The notes below the pieces were generated by a model. It was given only the letters and a program-made list of their open reading frames with translations. It did not search any database and was not told where the DNA came from. This document shows, in pieces, positions 56,314 through 64,000 of a stretch of DNA of 64,000 bases. The DNA is from Streptomyces aurantiogriseus (GTDB lineage: Bacteria > Actinomycetota > Actinomycetes > Streptomycetales > Streptomycetaceae): the NCBI RefSeq assembly GCF_014649375.1, contig NZ_BMSX01000002.1, positions 124,001 to 188,000 of the forward strand. Reading direction: 5' to 3'. Numbering within the stretch: the stretch's first letter is position 1; the number at the start of each line of letters is the position of its first letter. Both the position numbers and the translations under genes were made by a program.

Positions 56314-57119
56314 CAGGACTGCGGTACGTGTACGCCATCTGCCGGCCCTTCGGCGCGCCGCTCCAGGCCGAGCTGACGGGCGTGGGCGGCGCGCCCGCCA
56401 AGCTGCTGCACCATCACGGCCTGGTCGCCGTCGTCAGTGACGTGCCGCAGCGGGACTTCGCCGAGGAGCCGCTGCGGGCGCACCTGGAGGACCTGGACTG
56501 GCTCGCCGCGACCGCCCGCGGCCACCAGCAGGTCATCGACGCGCTCACGGCGGTCACCACACCGCTGCCGCTCCGGCTCGCGACCGTCTTCCGGGACGAC
56601 AGCGGCGTCCGCGTGATGATCGAGGCCCGCGAGGAGGACTTCCGGCGCACCCTGGACCGGCTGGAGGGGCGCGTCGAGTGGGGGGTGAAGGTCTATGTCG
56701 AGGCCGAGACCCCGGAAACCGCCGGCACCGCAACCGCCGGCACCGCGGAATCCGGGCCGCCGGCGAAACCCGCTTCCGGCCGGGACTATCTGGTGCAGCG
56801 CCGTAGGCGCGCCAAGGCGCACGAGGACAGCTGGCTCCGCGCGGAGCGATTCGCGGGCCGGCTGCACTCTCTTCTCTCCGCGCACGCGGACGCCGCCCGC
56901 CTCCACCCGCCGCAGAACGCCGCCCTTTCCCGGGCCGCGGGACAGAACGTGCTGAACGCCGCCTATCTGGTGCCGCGCAAGGAATCCGAGGAATTCGTGG
57001 AAATAGTGGACCGGACGAAGGGTGAGGAACCCGGAATGCGGGTCGAACTCACCGGTCCATGGGCGGCCTATTCCTTTGTGGACCTAGAGTTCGCGCAGTC
57101 GGAGGAGGAGGGCTCATGA
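56310..57119 (+). CDS. gvpL: gas vesicle protein GvpL (GvpL/F family)
   Basis: A 269-residue second GvpL/F family member: GLRYVYAICRPFGAPLQAELTGVGGAPAKLLHHHGLVAVVSDVPQRDF, PLPLRLATVFRDDSGV and the C-terminal LNAAYLVPRKESEEFVEIVDRT, ending LTGPWAAYSFVDLEF. A Thr/Ala-rich linker (about 130-155) separates the halves. ATGA overlaps at both ends. Confidence 0.93.
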   Translation: MTGLRYVYAICRPFGAPLQAELTGVGGAPAKLLHHHGLVAVVSDVPQRDFAEEPLRAHLEDLDWLAATARGHQQVIDALTAVTTPLPLRLATVFRDDSGVRVMIEAREEDFRRTLDRLEGRVEWGVKVYVEAETPETAGTATAGTAESGPPAKPASGRDYLVQRRRRAKAHEDSWLRAERFAGRLHSLLSAHADAARLHPPQNAALSRAAGQNVLNAAYLVPRKESEEFVEIVDRTKGEEPGMRVELTGPWAAYSFVDLEFAQSEEEGS

Positions 57120-57304
57120 CCGTCGTGGAGCGCCGTGAGGTCGCTCTCGTGGACCTGCTCGACCGGCTGCTCGCCGGCGGGGTCGTCATCACCGGCGACA
57201 TCACGCTGCGGATCGCCGACGTCGACCTCGTCCGCATCGACCTGAACGCCCTGATCAGTTCCGTGAACAAGAACGTGCCCGCGCCCTGGGGGGATCTGGT
57301 GTGA
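57116..57304 (+). CDS. gvpS: gas vesicle protein GvpS
   Basis: A 62-residue GvpA-like protein, VALVDLLDRLLAGGVVITGDITLRIADVDLVRIDLNALISSVNKNV, the third GvpA paralogue of the operon after GvpA and GvpJ. ATG lies in gvpL's stop; its own stop overlaps gvpK's GTG. Confidence 0.92.
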   Translation: MTVVERREVALVDLLDRLLAGGVVITGDITLRIADVDLVRIDLNALISSVNKNVPAPWGDLV

Positions 57305-57585
57305 CGACGCCACGCAACCGTCTCGACCTCGAGCCCGACACCGTCGAGCGCGACCTGGTCAAACTCGTCCTCACCGTCGTGGAGCTGCTGCGCCAGCTGA
57401 TGGAACGGCAGGCGCTGCGCCGTTTCGACCAGGGCGACCTGAGCGAGGAGCAGGAGGAGCGGATCGGGCTCACCCTGATGCTGCTCGACGACCGCATGAC
57501 CGAACTGCGCGAGCGCTACGGACTGCGGCCCGAGGACCTCAATCTGGACCTCGGGCCGCTCGGACCGCTGCTTCCCCGGGAATGA
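57301..57585 (+). CDS. gvpK: gas vesicle protein GvpK
   Basis: A 94-residue GvpK: RLDLEPDTVERDLVKLVLTVVELLRQLMERQALRRFDQGDLSEEQEERIGLTLMLLDDRM, the family's single helical domain. It closes the operon. The 3' flank (57575-57612) has short CCCGGGAATGA repeats, a possible terminator. Confidence 0.94.
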   Translation: MTTPRNRLDLEPDTVERDLVKLVLTVVELLRQLMERQALRRFDQGDLSEEQEERIGLTLMLLDDRMTELRERYGLRPEDLNLDLGPLGPLLPRE

Positions 57586-57657
57586 CCCGGGAACGACCCC
57601 GGGAATGACTCTTCCGTTGCCGGTTGAATGAATTCTGCTTGAATTCCCGGGGTTAAT

Positions 57658-57828
57658 TCACCACCTGTACCAACGGCCCCTGCCTCCCGCCGCGGTCGTT
57701 CCGCGCATCAGGAATCCCAGCAGCCAGAGAACGAGAACCGCGATCGCGATCCACCAAAGCACCTTCACTGCGAATCCGGCACCGAAAAGAATCAGTACCA
57801 GCAGCAGCACCAGCAGGATGGGAACCAT
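57658..57828 (-). CDS. small hydrophobic protein
   Basis: A 56-residue protein with two transmembrane segments (MVPILLVLLLVLILFGAGFA and then KVLWWIAIAVLVLWLLGFL) and a short basic tail ending WYRW. It is a small family common in Streptomyces, annotated only as hydrophobic protein. AGGAGG lies 9 bases before the ATG at 57828, so the reading is well supported. It converges with the gvp operon. Confidence 0.8.
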   Translation of the reverse strand: MVPILLVLLLVLILFGAGFAVKVLWWIAIAVLVLWLLGFLMRGTTAAGGRGRWYRW

Positions 57829-57871
57829 AGTGTGAAACCTCCTGCTGTCCGGGTTTCCCGGATTCCGTGAA

Positions 57872-58693
57872 TCAGGCGTCCTTTCGGCACAGAATCTCTC
57901 CGTGCAGAACGCTGAACCATCCGTCCTCCTGCTTTCCCCATTCCCGCCAGGCCTCCGACACGGCCCGCAACTCGGTCTCCGTCGCGTGCCCGCCCTCGGT
58001 GGCGCGCCCGGCGTAGGCGGAGGCGAGGGTGCGGTCGGCCCACAGGCCGCTCCACCACGCCCGCTCCTCGGGGGTGCTGAAGGTCCAGGTGGCCGATGTG
58101 GCCGTGATGTCGGTGAAGCCGGCGGTCAGCGCCCAGGACTTCAGCCGGCGCCCGGCGTCCGGCTCGCCGCCGTTGGCGCGGGCCACGCGGCGGTACAGGT
58201 CCAGCCAGCCGTCCAGGCCGGGCGACTCCGGATACCAGGTCATCGCCGCGTAGTCGGAGTCCCGTACGGCGACGAACCCGCCCGGCCGGGTGACCCGCCG
58301 CATCTCCCGCAGCGCCTGCACCGGGTCCCCGACGTGCTGGAGGACCTGATGGGCGTGGACCACGCAGAACGTGTCGTCCGGGAAGTCGAGGGCGTGGACG
58401 TCGGCGACCGCGAAGTCGACATTGGTCAGGCCGCGCCCGGCGGCGGTGGCCCGCGCCTGGTCCAGGATGCCCGGCGCGTGGTCGACGGCGGTGACGTGTC
58501 CCTCGGGGACCAGGGCCGCCAGGTCGGCGGTGATGGTGCCCGGCCCGCAGCCGACGTCCAGGATCTTCATGTGGGGCTTGAGTGAACCCAGCAGATAAGC
58601 CGCGGAGTTGGCGGCGGTCCGCCAGGTGTGCGAGCGCAGCACCGACTCGTGGTGCCCGTGCGTGTAGACGGCGGTCTCTCGTGCGTTCGGCAT
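57872..58693 (-). CDS. class I SAM-dependent methyltransferase
   Basis: A 273-residue methyltransferase of the UbiE/Methyltransf_11 type. Motif I is KILDVGCGPGTITADLAALVPEGHVTAVD (about 43-71); the acidic motif II follows at VDFAVADVHALDF; then HAHQVLQHVGDPVQALREMRRVTRPGGFVAVRD. The C-terminal part is unique. The substrate is unknown. The small hydrophobic protein gene lies 43 bp downstream. Confidence 0.88.
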   Translation of the reverse strand: MPNARETAVYTHGHHESVLRSHTWRTAANSAAYLLGSLKPHMKILDVGCGPGTITADLAALVPEGHVTAVDHAPGILDQARATAAGRGLTNVDFAVADVHALDFPDDTFCVVHAHQVLQHVGDPVQALREMRRVTRPGGFVAVRDSDYAAMTWYPESPGLDGWLDLYRRVARANGGEPDAGRRLKSWALTAGFTDITATSATWTFSTPEERAWWSGLWADRTLASAYAGRATEGGHATETELRAVSEAWREWGKQEDGWFSVLHGEILCRKDA

Positions 58694-58835
58694 GGCTCTG
58701 CCCCTTCTCGACGGACCGGCCCCCGGGCTCCGCGAAGCCCGGGGCGATACTCGTCACCGTACGCGGCCAATCGAATGCTGAGACAGTTTGTTCTGCGATA
58801 TGGACTGATGCACCGTCAGATATGAGCGGCGCGTA

Positions 58836-60323
58836 TCAGGGCCGGGGCCGGTACACCGTCAGCGCCTCGGGCAGCTTCTCCAGCGTCACCTCGCCCTGGA
58901 CCTCGGTGACTTCGCCGTCGTGGGCGAGGAGCGTGCCCGGGGCGACGTTCCTGAGGTGCACTCGGCCGACCTGGACGGCGGCGTGGACGGGGGACCGGGT
59001 CAGGGGGCCCGCGAAGGCCGCGGCGAGCAGGCGCAGCGCGGGCCTGCGGCCGCCGTGCACGACCCGTACGTCGAGCCGGCCGTCGGCCAGGTCGACGCGA
59101 CGGCCCGGGGCGAGGCCCAGCCGGTGGTAGGTGCCGTTGCCGGCGAACAGCAGCCACAACGGGCGGGCGCTGCCCCCGACTTCGGCCTCCAGCGGATGCC
59201 GGCCCGCGCGCAGCACCCGCAGAGCCGCGAGAACGCCGGCGGGCCAGTCGCCGATCCGCTGCGACCAGCGGTCCCGCTCGCGCACCAGCTCCGGATAGAC
59301 GCCCAGGCTGCAGGTGTTGAGGAAGACGCCCTGCCGCGCCCCGCAGACGAACCGGCCCGCATCCACGCGCACCGCCTCACCGTCCCGTACGGCCCGGGCC
59401 AGCGTCCGCACGTCCTCCACGCCCAGGTCGTACGCGAAGTGGTTGAGGGTGCCGCCGGGGACGACGGCCAGCGGCAGCCCGTGGCGCAGGGCGACCTCGG
59501 CGGCCGTGTTCACCGTGCCGTCGCCGCCGCACACCCCGAGCACCCGGGCACGGGCCGCCGCCTTCTCCAACTCGGCCGGCACATCCGCCGGTTCGCACGC
59601 GACGACCTCCGCGCGCGGCAGGGTGTCGTGCAGCGCACGGACCCGGTCGGCGGTCCCGGCGGCGGTGTTGGCCACGACCACCAGACCCTCCCCCTCGGGC
59701 AGCGCGGGCGCCTGCGCACGGGGCCGGGCCGGCGGGACGGCCGGGCCCCGGGTGGGCACCAGACCCCGTACGGCGAACGCGGCACCCGCGCCCAGGGCAG
59801 CGCCCGCGAGGACGTCGCTCGGGAAGTGGACGCCCGTGTAGACGCGGGACATCGCCACCGAGAACGCGACCGGCGCCACCGCCGCACCCCACGCCGGCGA
59901 CTCCAGTGCGACGCCGGTCGCGAAGGCCGCCGCCGACGCGGAGTGACCGGACGGGAAGGACGTGGTGATCGGCTGCCGCTTGAGCTGCCGGACCAGCGGC
60001 ACCGGATCCAGCACGGGCCGCGGGCGGCGCACCGAGCGCTTGCCGAGGGTGTTGATCGTCAGGGAGGCCAGGCTCAGCGAGGCGAGCCCGCGGGCGGCGG
60101 CCCGACGGGCCCGGGGCGTGCGGCTCGCCGCCATCGCGGCCGCCGCCGCGAACCACAGCACGCCGTGGTTGGCGCTGCGGCTCAGCCGCGGCAGGACCGG
60201 CTCCGCGGCGGGCCAGTCGCGTTCGGCGGCGAACTCGAACAGCCGGCAGTCGAGGGCGAGCAGCCGGTCGCGCAGGGGGTGGCGGCCGGGCTGCGGGGCG
60301 GTGAGATCGACGTCTGGGTTCAT
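58836..60323 (-). CDS. PAP2 phosphatase-diacylglycerol kinase fusion
   Basis: A 495-residue two-domain lipid enzyme. The PAP2 half (about 20-185) has KRSVRRPRPV, PSGHSASAAA and SRVYTGVHFPSDVLAG with three to four helices; the DAGK catalytic half (about 210-490) has VVVANTAAGTADR, CGGDGTVNTAAEVAL and VPGGTLNHFA. One half removes phosphate from lipids such as phosphatidate or undecaprenyl pyrophosphate and the other adds it. The ATG at 60323 is 66 bp from the divergent histidine phosphatase gene. Confidence 0.92.
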   Translation of the reverse strand: MNPDVDLTAPQPGRHPLRDRLLALDCRLFEFAAERDWPAAEPVLPRLSRSANHGVLWFAAAAAMAASRTPRARRAAARGLASLSLASLTINTLGKRSVRRPRPVLDPVPLVRQLKRQPITTSFPSGHSASAAAFATGVALESPAWGAAVAPVAFSVAMSRVYTGVHFPSDVLAGAALGAGAAFAVRGLVPTRGPAVPPARPRAQAPALPEGEGLVVVANTAAGTADRVRALHDTLPRAEVVACEPADVPAELEKAAARARVLGVCGGDGTVNTAAEVALRHGLPLAVVPGGTLNHFAYDLGVEDVRTLARAVRDGEAVRVDAGRFVCGARQGVFLNTCSLGVYPELVRERDRWSQRIGDWPAGVLAALRVLRAGRHPLEAEVGGSARPLWLLFAGNGTYHRLGLAPGRRVDLADGRLDVRVVHGGRRPALRLLAAAFAGPLTRSPVHAAVQVGRVHLRNVAPGTLLAHDGEVTEVQGEVTLEKLPEALTVYRPRP

Positions 60324-60389
60324 GGGCTGCGGGTACCCTGCAGGGGCCGTTTCCCGCGCGAGGCGGCACCGACACGGGAGGGTGACCGG

Positions 60390-61046
60390 ATGCGTCTGAT
60401 CCTCGTCCGCCACGGGGAGACCCCCACCAACGTGGACTACCTGCTGGACACCGCCGTTCCCGGCCCCGGCCTCACCGAACTCGGCGAGCGGCAGGCCGCC
60501 GCGCTCCCCAGGGCCCTCGCCGACGAGGACATCGAGGCCCTGTACGCCTCCACCCTCGTCCGCACCCAGCTCACGGCCGCCCCGCTGGCCGCCGCCCGCG
60601 GCCTCGACGTACGCGTCCGTGACGGTATCCGCGAGATCTCCGCCGGCGACCTGGAACTCCTCCCCGGCCACTCGGCGGACGGCGAGCGCTACATGCGCAC
60701 CGCCTTCGCCTGGGCGGCCGGCGACACCCGGCTGCGCATACCCGGCGGCGAGAACGGCACCGAGTTCCTCGCCCGCTACGACGCCGTGGTCGCCGAGGCC
60801 GCCGCGAGCGGCGCCGGCACCGTCGCCCTGATCAGCCACGGCGCCGCCATCCGCACCTGGTCCGCCGCCCGTGCCCACAACGTCGACGTCCCCTTCGCCG
60901 CCACCCACCGCCTCGCCAACACCGGCACGGTCATCCTGGAAGGCTCCCCGACCGACGGCTGGAAGGCCCTGACCTGGGCAGGCACGACCGTGACCCCCTC
61001 CGGCGAGCCCGGCCCGGCAGGCGAACCCCTGGACGGACCCGAGTGA
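60390..61046 (+). CDS. histidine phosphatase family protein
   Basis: A 218-residue phosphoglycerate-mutase-like phosphatase. The phosphohistidine motif is LVRHGETPTN at about 5-14, and the second His lies in LISHGAAIRTW. The likely substrate class is phosphosugars or phosphoesters. GGGAGGG precedes the ATG. Divergent from the PAP2-DAGK gene. Confidence 0.92.
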   Translation: MRLILVRHGETPTNVDYLLDTAVPGPGLTELGERQAAALPRALADEDIEALYASTLVRTQLTAAPLAAARGLDVRVRDGIREISAGDLELLPGHSADGERYMRTAFAWAAGDTRLRIPGGENGTEFLARYDAVVAEAAASGAGTVALISHGAAIRTWSAARAHNVDVPFAATHRLANTGTVILEGSPTDGWKALTWAGTTVTPSGEPGPAGEPLDGPE

Positions 61047-61379
61047 CCAGGGGCCGCTGTGGCCGACGGGCCGCGGCGGGCCGAGGCCGGCCGGAGCGCG
61101 GCCGTCCGGGCCGGGGGCACGGTCCGATGCGGTCGCTGTGCCGGTGGACGCAGGGTCTGCGGCTCGTCGGCCGTCGGCAGGGCGGGCGGTCCGGCGACCA
61201 CGGGACCGGCAGGCCCTCCCGGCCGGGGCGGCTCTTCGCGTGCGTGCCCCGACGGCCGCCCGCCGCCGGAGGCATCGGTGACGCTCCCGGGCTGTCGCTG
61301 TCCCGCGGCCGACGGCGATCTCGGCCTGCGTGAATATCGGTTTGCCGCGTTCCGGGGGCGGCCCGCAGAATGCCTCCTC
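61047..61379 (+). other. 333-bp intergenic region before the ABC-F gene
   Basis: GC-rich non-coding sequence. The frame of the ABC-F gene is open through most of it but has low-complexity Arg/Gly composition and no ribosome binding site at earlier starts. A -10-like TATC and A/T-rich GAATATCGGTTTG at 61331-61343 may mark the promoter. No gene or hairpin that I can support. Confidence 0.5.
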
Positions 61380-62999
61380 ATGGGACATCTGGAAGCCGCG
61401 CACCTCGAGTACTACCTCCCCGACGGGAGGGCGTTGCTCGGCGACGTGTCCTTCCGGGTGGGCGAGGGGGCCGCCGTGGCCCTCGTCGGGCCCAACGGGG
61501 CCGGGAAGACGACCCTGCTGCGGCTGATCTCCGGTGAGCTGAAGCCGCACGGCGGCACCGTCACCGTCAGCGGCGGGCTCGGTGTGATGCGCCAGTTCGT
61601 GGGTTCCGTCCGGGACGAGACGACCGTGCGCGACCTCCTCGTCTCCGTCGCCCCGCCCCGCATCCGCGAGGCCGCGCAGGCCGTCGACCGGGCCGAGCAC
61701 GCGATCATGGCCGTCGACGACGAGGCCGCCCAGCTCCAGTACGCGCAGGCCCTCGCCGACTGGGCCGAGGCGCGCGGGTACGAGGCCGAGACGCTGTGGG
61801 ACATGTGCACGACGGCCGCGCTGGGAGTGCCGTACGACAAGGCGCAGTTCCGGCTGGTGCGTACGCTGTCCGGCGGTGAGCAGAAGCGGCTCGTCCTCGA
61901 GGCGCTGCTGCGCGGCACCGACGAGGTGCTGCTGCTCGACGAGCCCGACAACTACCTGGACGTGCCCGGAAAGCGGTGGCTGGAGGAGCGGCTGAAGGAG
62001 ACCCGCAAGACGGTCCTCTTCGTCTCCCACGACCGTGAACTCCTCTCCCGCGCCGCCGAGAAGATCGTCTCCGTCGAGCCCGGCCCGGCCGGTGCCGACG
62101 CCTGGGTGCACGGCGGGGGCTTCGCCACCTTCCACGAGGCCCGACGGGAACGCTTCGCCCGCTTCGAGGAGTTGCGCAAGCGGTGGGACGAGAAGCACGC
62201 CCAGCTGAAGAAGCTGGTGCTGAACCTCCGTCAGGCCGCGTCCGTCAGCCATGAGATGGCCTCCCGCTACCACGCCGCACAGACCCGGCTGCGCAAGTTC
62301 GAGGAGGCGGGCCCGCCGCCCGAGCCGCCGCGCGAGCAGGACATCAAGATGCGCCTCAAGGGCGGTCGCACGGGAGTCAGGGCCGTCACCTGCGAGGGAC
62401 TCGAGCTGACCGGCCTGATGAAGCCCTTCGACCTGGAGGTCTTCTACGGCGAACGCGTCGCCGTCCTCGGCTCCAACGGCTCGGGCAAGTCGCACTTCCT
62501 GCGGCTCCTCGCCGGCGAGGACGTGGCGCACACCGGTGCGTGGAAGCTCGGGGCGCGCGTGCTGCCGGGGCACTTCGCCCAGACCCACGCCCACCCGGAG
62601 CTCCAGGGCCGCACGCTCCTGGACATCCTGTGGAAGGAACACTCCCAGGACCGGGGCGCGGCCATGTCCCGGCTGCGCCGCTACGAGCTGACCCAGCAGG
62701 CCGAGCAGACCTTCGACCGGCTCTCCGGCGGCCAGCAGGCCCGCTTCCAGATCCTGCTGCTGGAACTGGAGGGCGCCACGGCCCTGCTGCTCGACGAGCC
62801 GACCGACAACCTCGACCTGGAGTCCGCCGAGGCCCTCCAGGAGGGCCTGGAGGCCTTCGACGGCACGGTCCTCGCGGTCACCCACGACCGCTGGTTCGCC
62901 CGCTCCTTCGACCGCTTCCTGGTCTTCGGCAGCGACGGCCGGGTCCGGGAGACCCCGGAACCGGTGTGGGACGAGCGGCGCGTGGAGCGGGACCGGTAG
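61380..62999 (+). CDS. ABC-F family ATPase
   Basis: A 539-residue soluble protein with two ATP-binding cassettes and no membrane helices. Cassette 1: Walker A GPNGAGKTTL (about 38-47), signature LSGGEQKR, Walker B VLLLDEPDNYLD; cassette 2: GSNGSGKSHF, LSGGQQAR, ALLLDEPTDNLDL. The linker between them (about 255-320) is charged and helical, as in ABC-F translation factors or antibiotic-resistance (ribosome protection) proteins. It could be either; it is close to the ubiquitous Streptomyces form rather than a cluster-linked resistance gene. Confidence 0.93.
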   Translation: MGHLEAAHLEYYLPDGRALLGDVSFRVGEGAAVALVGPNGAGKTTLLRLISGELKPHGGTVTVSGGLGVMRQFVGSVRDETTVRDLLVSVAPPRIREAAQAVDRAEHAIMAVDDEAAQLQYAQALADWAEARGYEAETLWDMCTTAALGVPYDKAQFRLVRTLSGGEQKRLVLEALLRGTDEVLLLDEPDNYLDVPGKRWLEERLKETRKTVLFVSHDRELLSRAAEKIVSVEPGPAGADAWVHGGGFATFHEARRERFARFEELRKRWDEKHAQLKKLVLNLRQAASVSHEMASRYHAAQTRLRKFEEAGPPPEPPREQDIKMRLKGGRTGVRAVTCEGLELTGLMKPFDLEVFYGERVAVLGSNGSGKSHFLRLLAGEDVAHTGAWKLGARVLPGHFAQTHAHPELQGRTLLDILWKEHSQDRGAAMSRLRRYELTQQAEQTFDRLSGGQQARFQILLLELEGATALLLDEPTDNLDLESAEALQEGLEAFDGTVLAVTHDRWFARSFDRFLVFGSDGRVRETPEPVWDERRVERDR

Positions 63000-63064
63000 C
63001 CGTCCTGGTAGCCGGGTAGCCGGGTAGCCCGGTGGCCGGAAGGGCGGGTCGGGCCCCGGGGGGC

Positions 63065-64000
63065 TTACTTCCAGCGCAGCAGCGCGCCCAGGCCGCCCAC
63101 CGGCGCCTCCTCCCCGGCCGCGGGTACGACGAGCACGGGCGCGTCCGTGGCGACCGCCGACCGGATCAGCGCGTCGTCCGCGCGGGCCGGCCACGAGTGC
63201 TGCTCGCCGAGCGTCTTCAGCTCCGTACGGCGCACCGCCAGCTGGTCCGGGTCCTCGCCGATCCACACCTCGCGGTGGGTGTCCGGGCCGTCGGCGCGGA
63301 TCAGCAGTTCGTCGATGCGGTGCTCACGGGCCGCCTCGACCAGCGCGGGCACGCCCTCCACGGCCCCGGCGCGGCCCTCGGCGTCCGGTGCGCGGGCGGC
63401 CAGGAAGCGCTCCAGCTCGGTCTCGGCCTGCCGGCGGGCGTGCTCGGCACGGGCCGTCTCCACGTCCTCGTCCAGCAGCCGGCTGCCCGTGCCGTGCGAT
63501 GCCTCGACCACGCGGTCGTGCAGCCGCTGCGGCAACCGCTCGTGCACGGCCCGCCGCTCCCGGTCGTCACCGACGAGGATCAGCAGGTCGGCGCGTGTCT
63601 CCTCCTGGCAGACGGTGAGCGCGTCGGCGATCTCCGCCGCGTTGTGCTCCCAGGTGTTCTCGACCTTCAGCTGGAAGTGCCGCTCGGACCAGTCGACCGT
63701 CGACGTGCGGTGGACGGGATACTGCCGACCGGCGACCTTCCCCGCGTCCTCACGGCCCAGCCCCGTGCGCAGCTCGAAGTCCGCGCCCCTGCGGTCGATG
63801 TACGCCACCACGCACACCGGGTCCTGGTCGGCCAGCTCCAGCAGCGGGGTGACCCGCGGCAGCGGCGCCCACTCGGCGGTGTCGCCCTGCGGGGGCCGGG
63901 CCAGCGGCGGGTCGAGGACCACCTCGCCGCCACGGGCGAACAGGGCCCGCCCGTGCGGCTCCGAGGAGTGGGCCAGTTCCTCGATCGCCCTCTCCACCGC
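63065..64000 (-). CDS. eRF1-like (Rv2629/baeRF2) protein, N-terminus beyond the window
   Basis: 311 codons are open from the right edge to the stop at 63065. The product contains SSEPHGRALFARGGEVVLDPPL, PVCVVAYIDRRGADFELRTG, VENTWEHNAAEIADALTVCQEE and ends PVLVVPAAGEEAPVGGLGALLRW. This is the baeRF2/Rv2629 family, bacterial relatives of eukaryotic release factor 1, of unresolved role in dormancy or ribosome rescue. About 60 N-terminal residues should lie past 64000; the first visible Met is probably internal. Confidence 0.85.
   Translation of the reverse strand, partial: AVERAIEELAHSSEPHGRALFARGGEVVLDPPLARPPQGDTAEWAPLPRVTPLLELADQDPVCVVAYIDRRGADFELRTGLGREDAGKVAGRQYPVHRTSTVDWSERHFQLKVENTWEHNAAEIADALTVCQEETRADLLILVGDDRERRAVHERLPQRLHDRVVEASHGTGSRLLDEDVETARAEHARRQAETELERFLAARAPDAEGRAGAVEGVPALVEAAREHRIDELLIRADGPDTHREVWIGEDPDQLAVRRTELKTLGEQHSWPARADDALIRSAVATDAPVLVVPAAGEEAPVGGLGALLRWK

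Noticed and set aside
61380..62999. Antibiotic-resistance gene marking a biosynthetic cluster
   Set aside because: The ABC-F protein has no biosynthetic or transport genes around it and resembles the general family form.
58836..63266. 1476-residue reverse-strand open frame covering the PAP2-DAGK gene and everything to its right
   Set aside because: Only the last 495 codons match a protein family. The rest is antisense to the histidine phosphatase and ABC-F genes and reflects the high GC content.

Overview
The window is a high-GC actinobacterial chromosome segment and almost certainly Streptomyces. Coding regions have strongly G/C-biased third positions, GTG starts and 4-bp ATGA/GTGA overlaps are common, and typical Streptomyces families are present (SpoIIE-type phosphatases, TetR and ECF regulators, a ten-gene gas vesicle operon, crotonyl-CoA carboxylase/reductase). 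From memory, the gene order psd-pssA / meaA-ccr / transketolase-LigD / gvpOAFGYZJLSK resembles one chromosomal region of S. coelicolor. I could not check this by alignment. I saw no rRNA, tRNA, IS element, prophage or CRISPR.

Left part (1-12.5 kb): the 5' part of a WXG/type VII-secretion-like gene running off the edge, with a small coupled partner; a sirtuin; an orphan VapB-like antitoxin; a NUDIX hydrolase; a TetR regulator divergent from an MDR-type reductase and a secreted SRPBCC protein; a PAS-PAS-GAF-PP2C phosphatase; an ADP-ribosylglycohydrolase; and a glycerate kinase. An 11-unit array of about 25-bp GC hairpins follows, then pssA and psd (phosphatidylethanolamine synthesis).

12.5-22 kb is a nearly complete ethylmalonyl-CoA pathway. 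A tight five-gene operon encodes crotonyl-CoA carboxylase/reductase, ethylmalonyl-CoA mutase, malyl-CoA lyase, mesaconyl-CoA hydratase and methylsuccinyl-CoA dehydrogenase. Upstream lie a TetR regulator and a two-domain 3-hydroxybutyryl-CoA dehydrogenase. Together they would turn acetyl-CoA-derived crotonyl-CoA into glyoxylate, propionyl-CoA and polyketide extender units. The ccr promoter has a palindrome filling its spacer and a second one abutting the -35.

22-47.5 kb is mixed: an atypical sigma-region-4 protein with its partner, a HEAT-repeat protein, a truncated GNAT remnant coupled to a RidA gene, a secreted tripeptidyl-aminopeptidase-like hydrolase, a radical SAM protein, a second SpoIIE-type phosphatase carrying a TTA (bldA) codon, two ECF sigma factors, a Met-rich membrane protein, two metallopeptidases, an unusual lower-GC exported protein, an LD-carboxypeptidase, an arginase-fold protein lacking two metal ligands, a hemerythrin protein, and an F420-dependent oxidoreductase coupled to an unknown 94-residue gene.

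47.6-57.6 kb is a same-strand run: NDH-2-like dehydrogenase, transketolase and LigD polymerase domain, then the gas vesicle operon gvpO-A-F-G-Y-Z-J-L-S-K, whose genes from A to K are almost all translationally coupled. The right end has a 56-residue hydrophobic protein, a methyltransferase, a PAP2-diacylglycerol kinase fusion, a histidine phosphatase, an ABC-F ATPase and a 5'-truncated eRF1-like (Rv2629-type) gene leaving the window.
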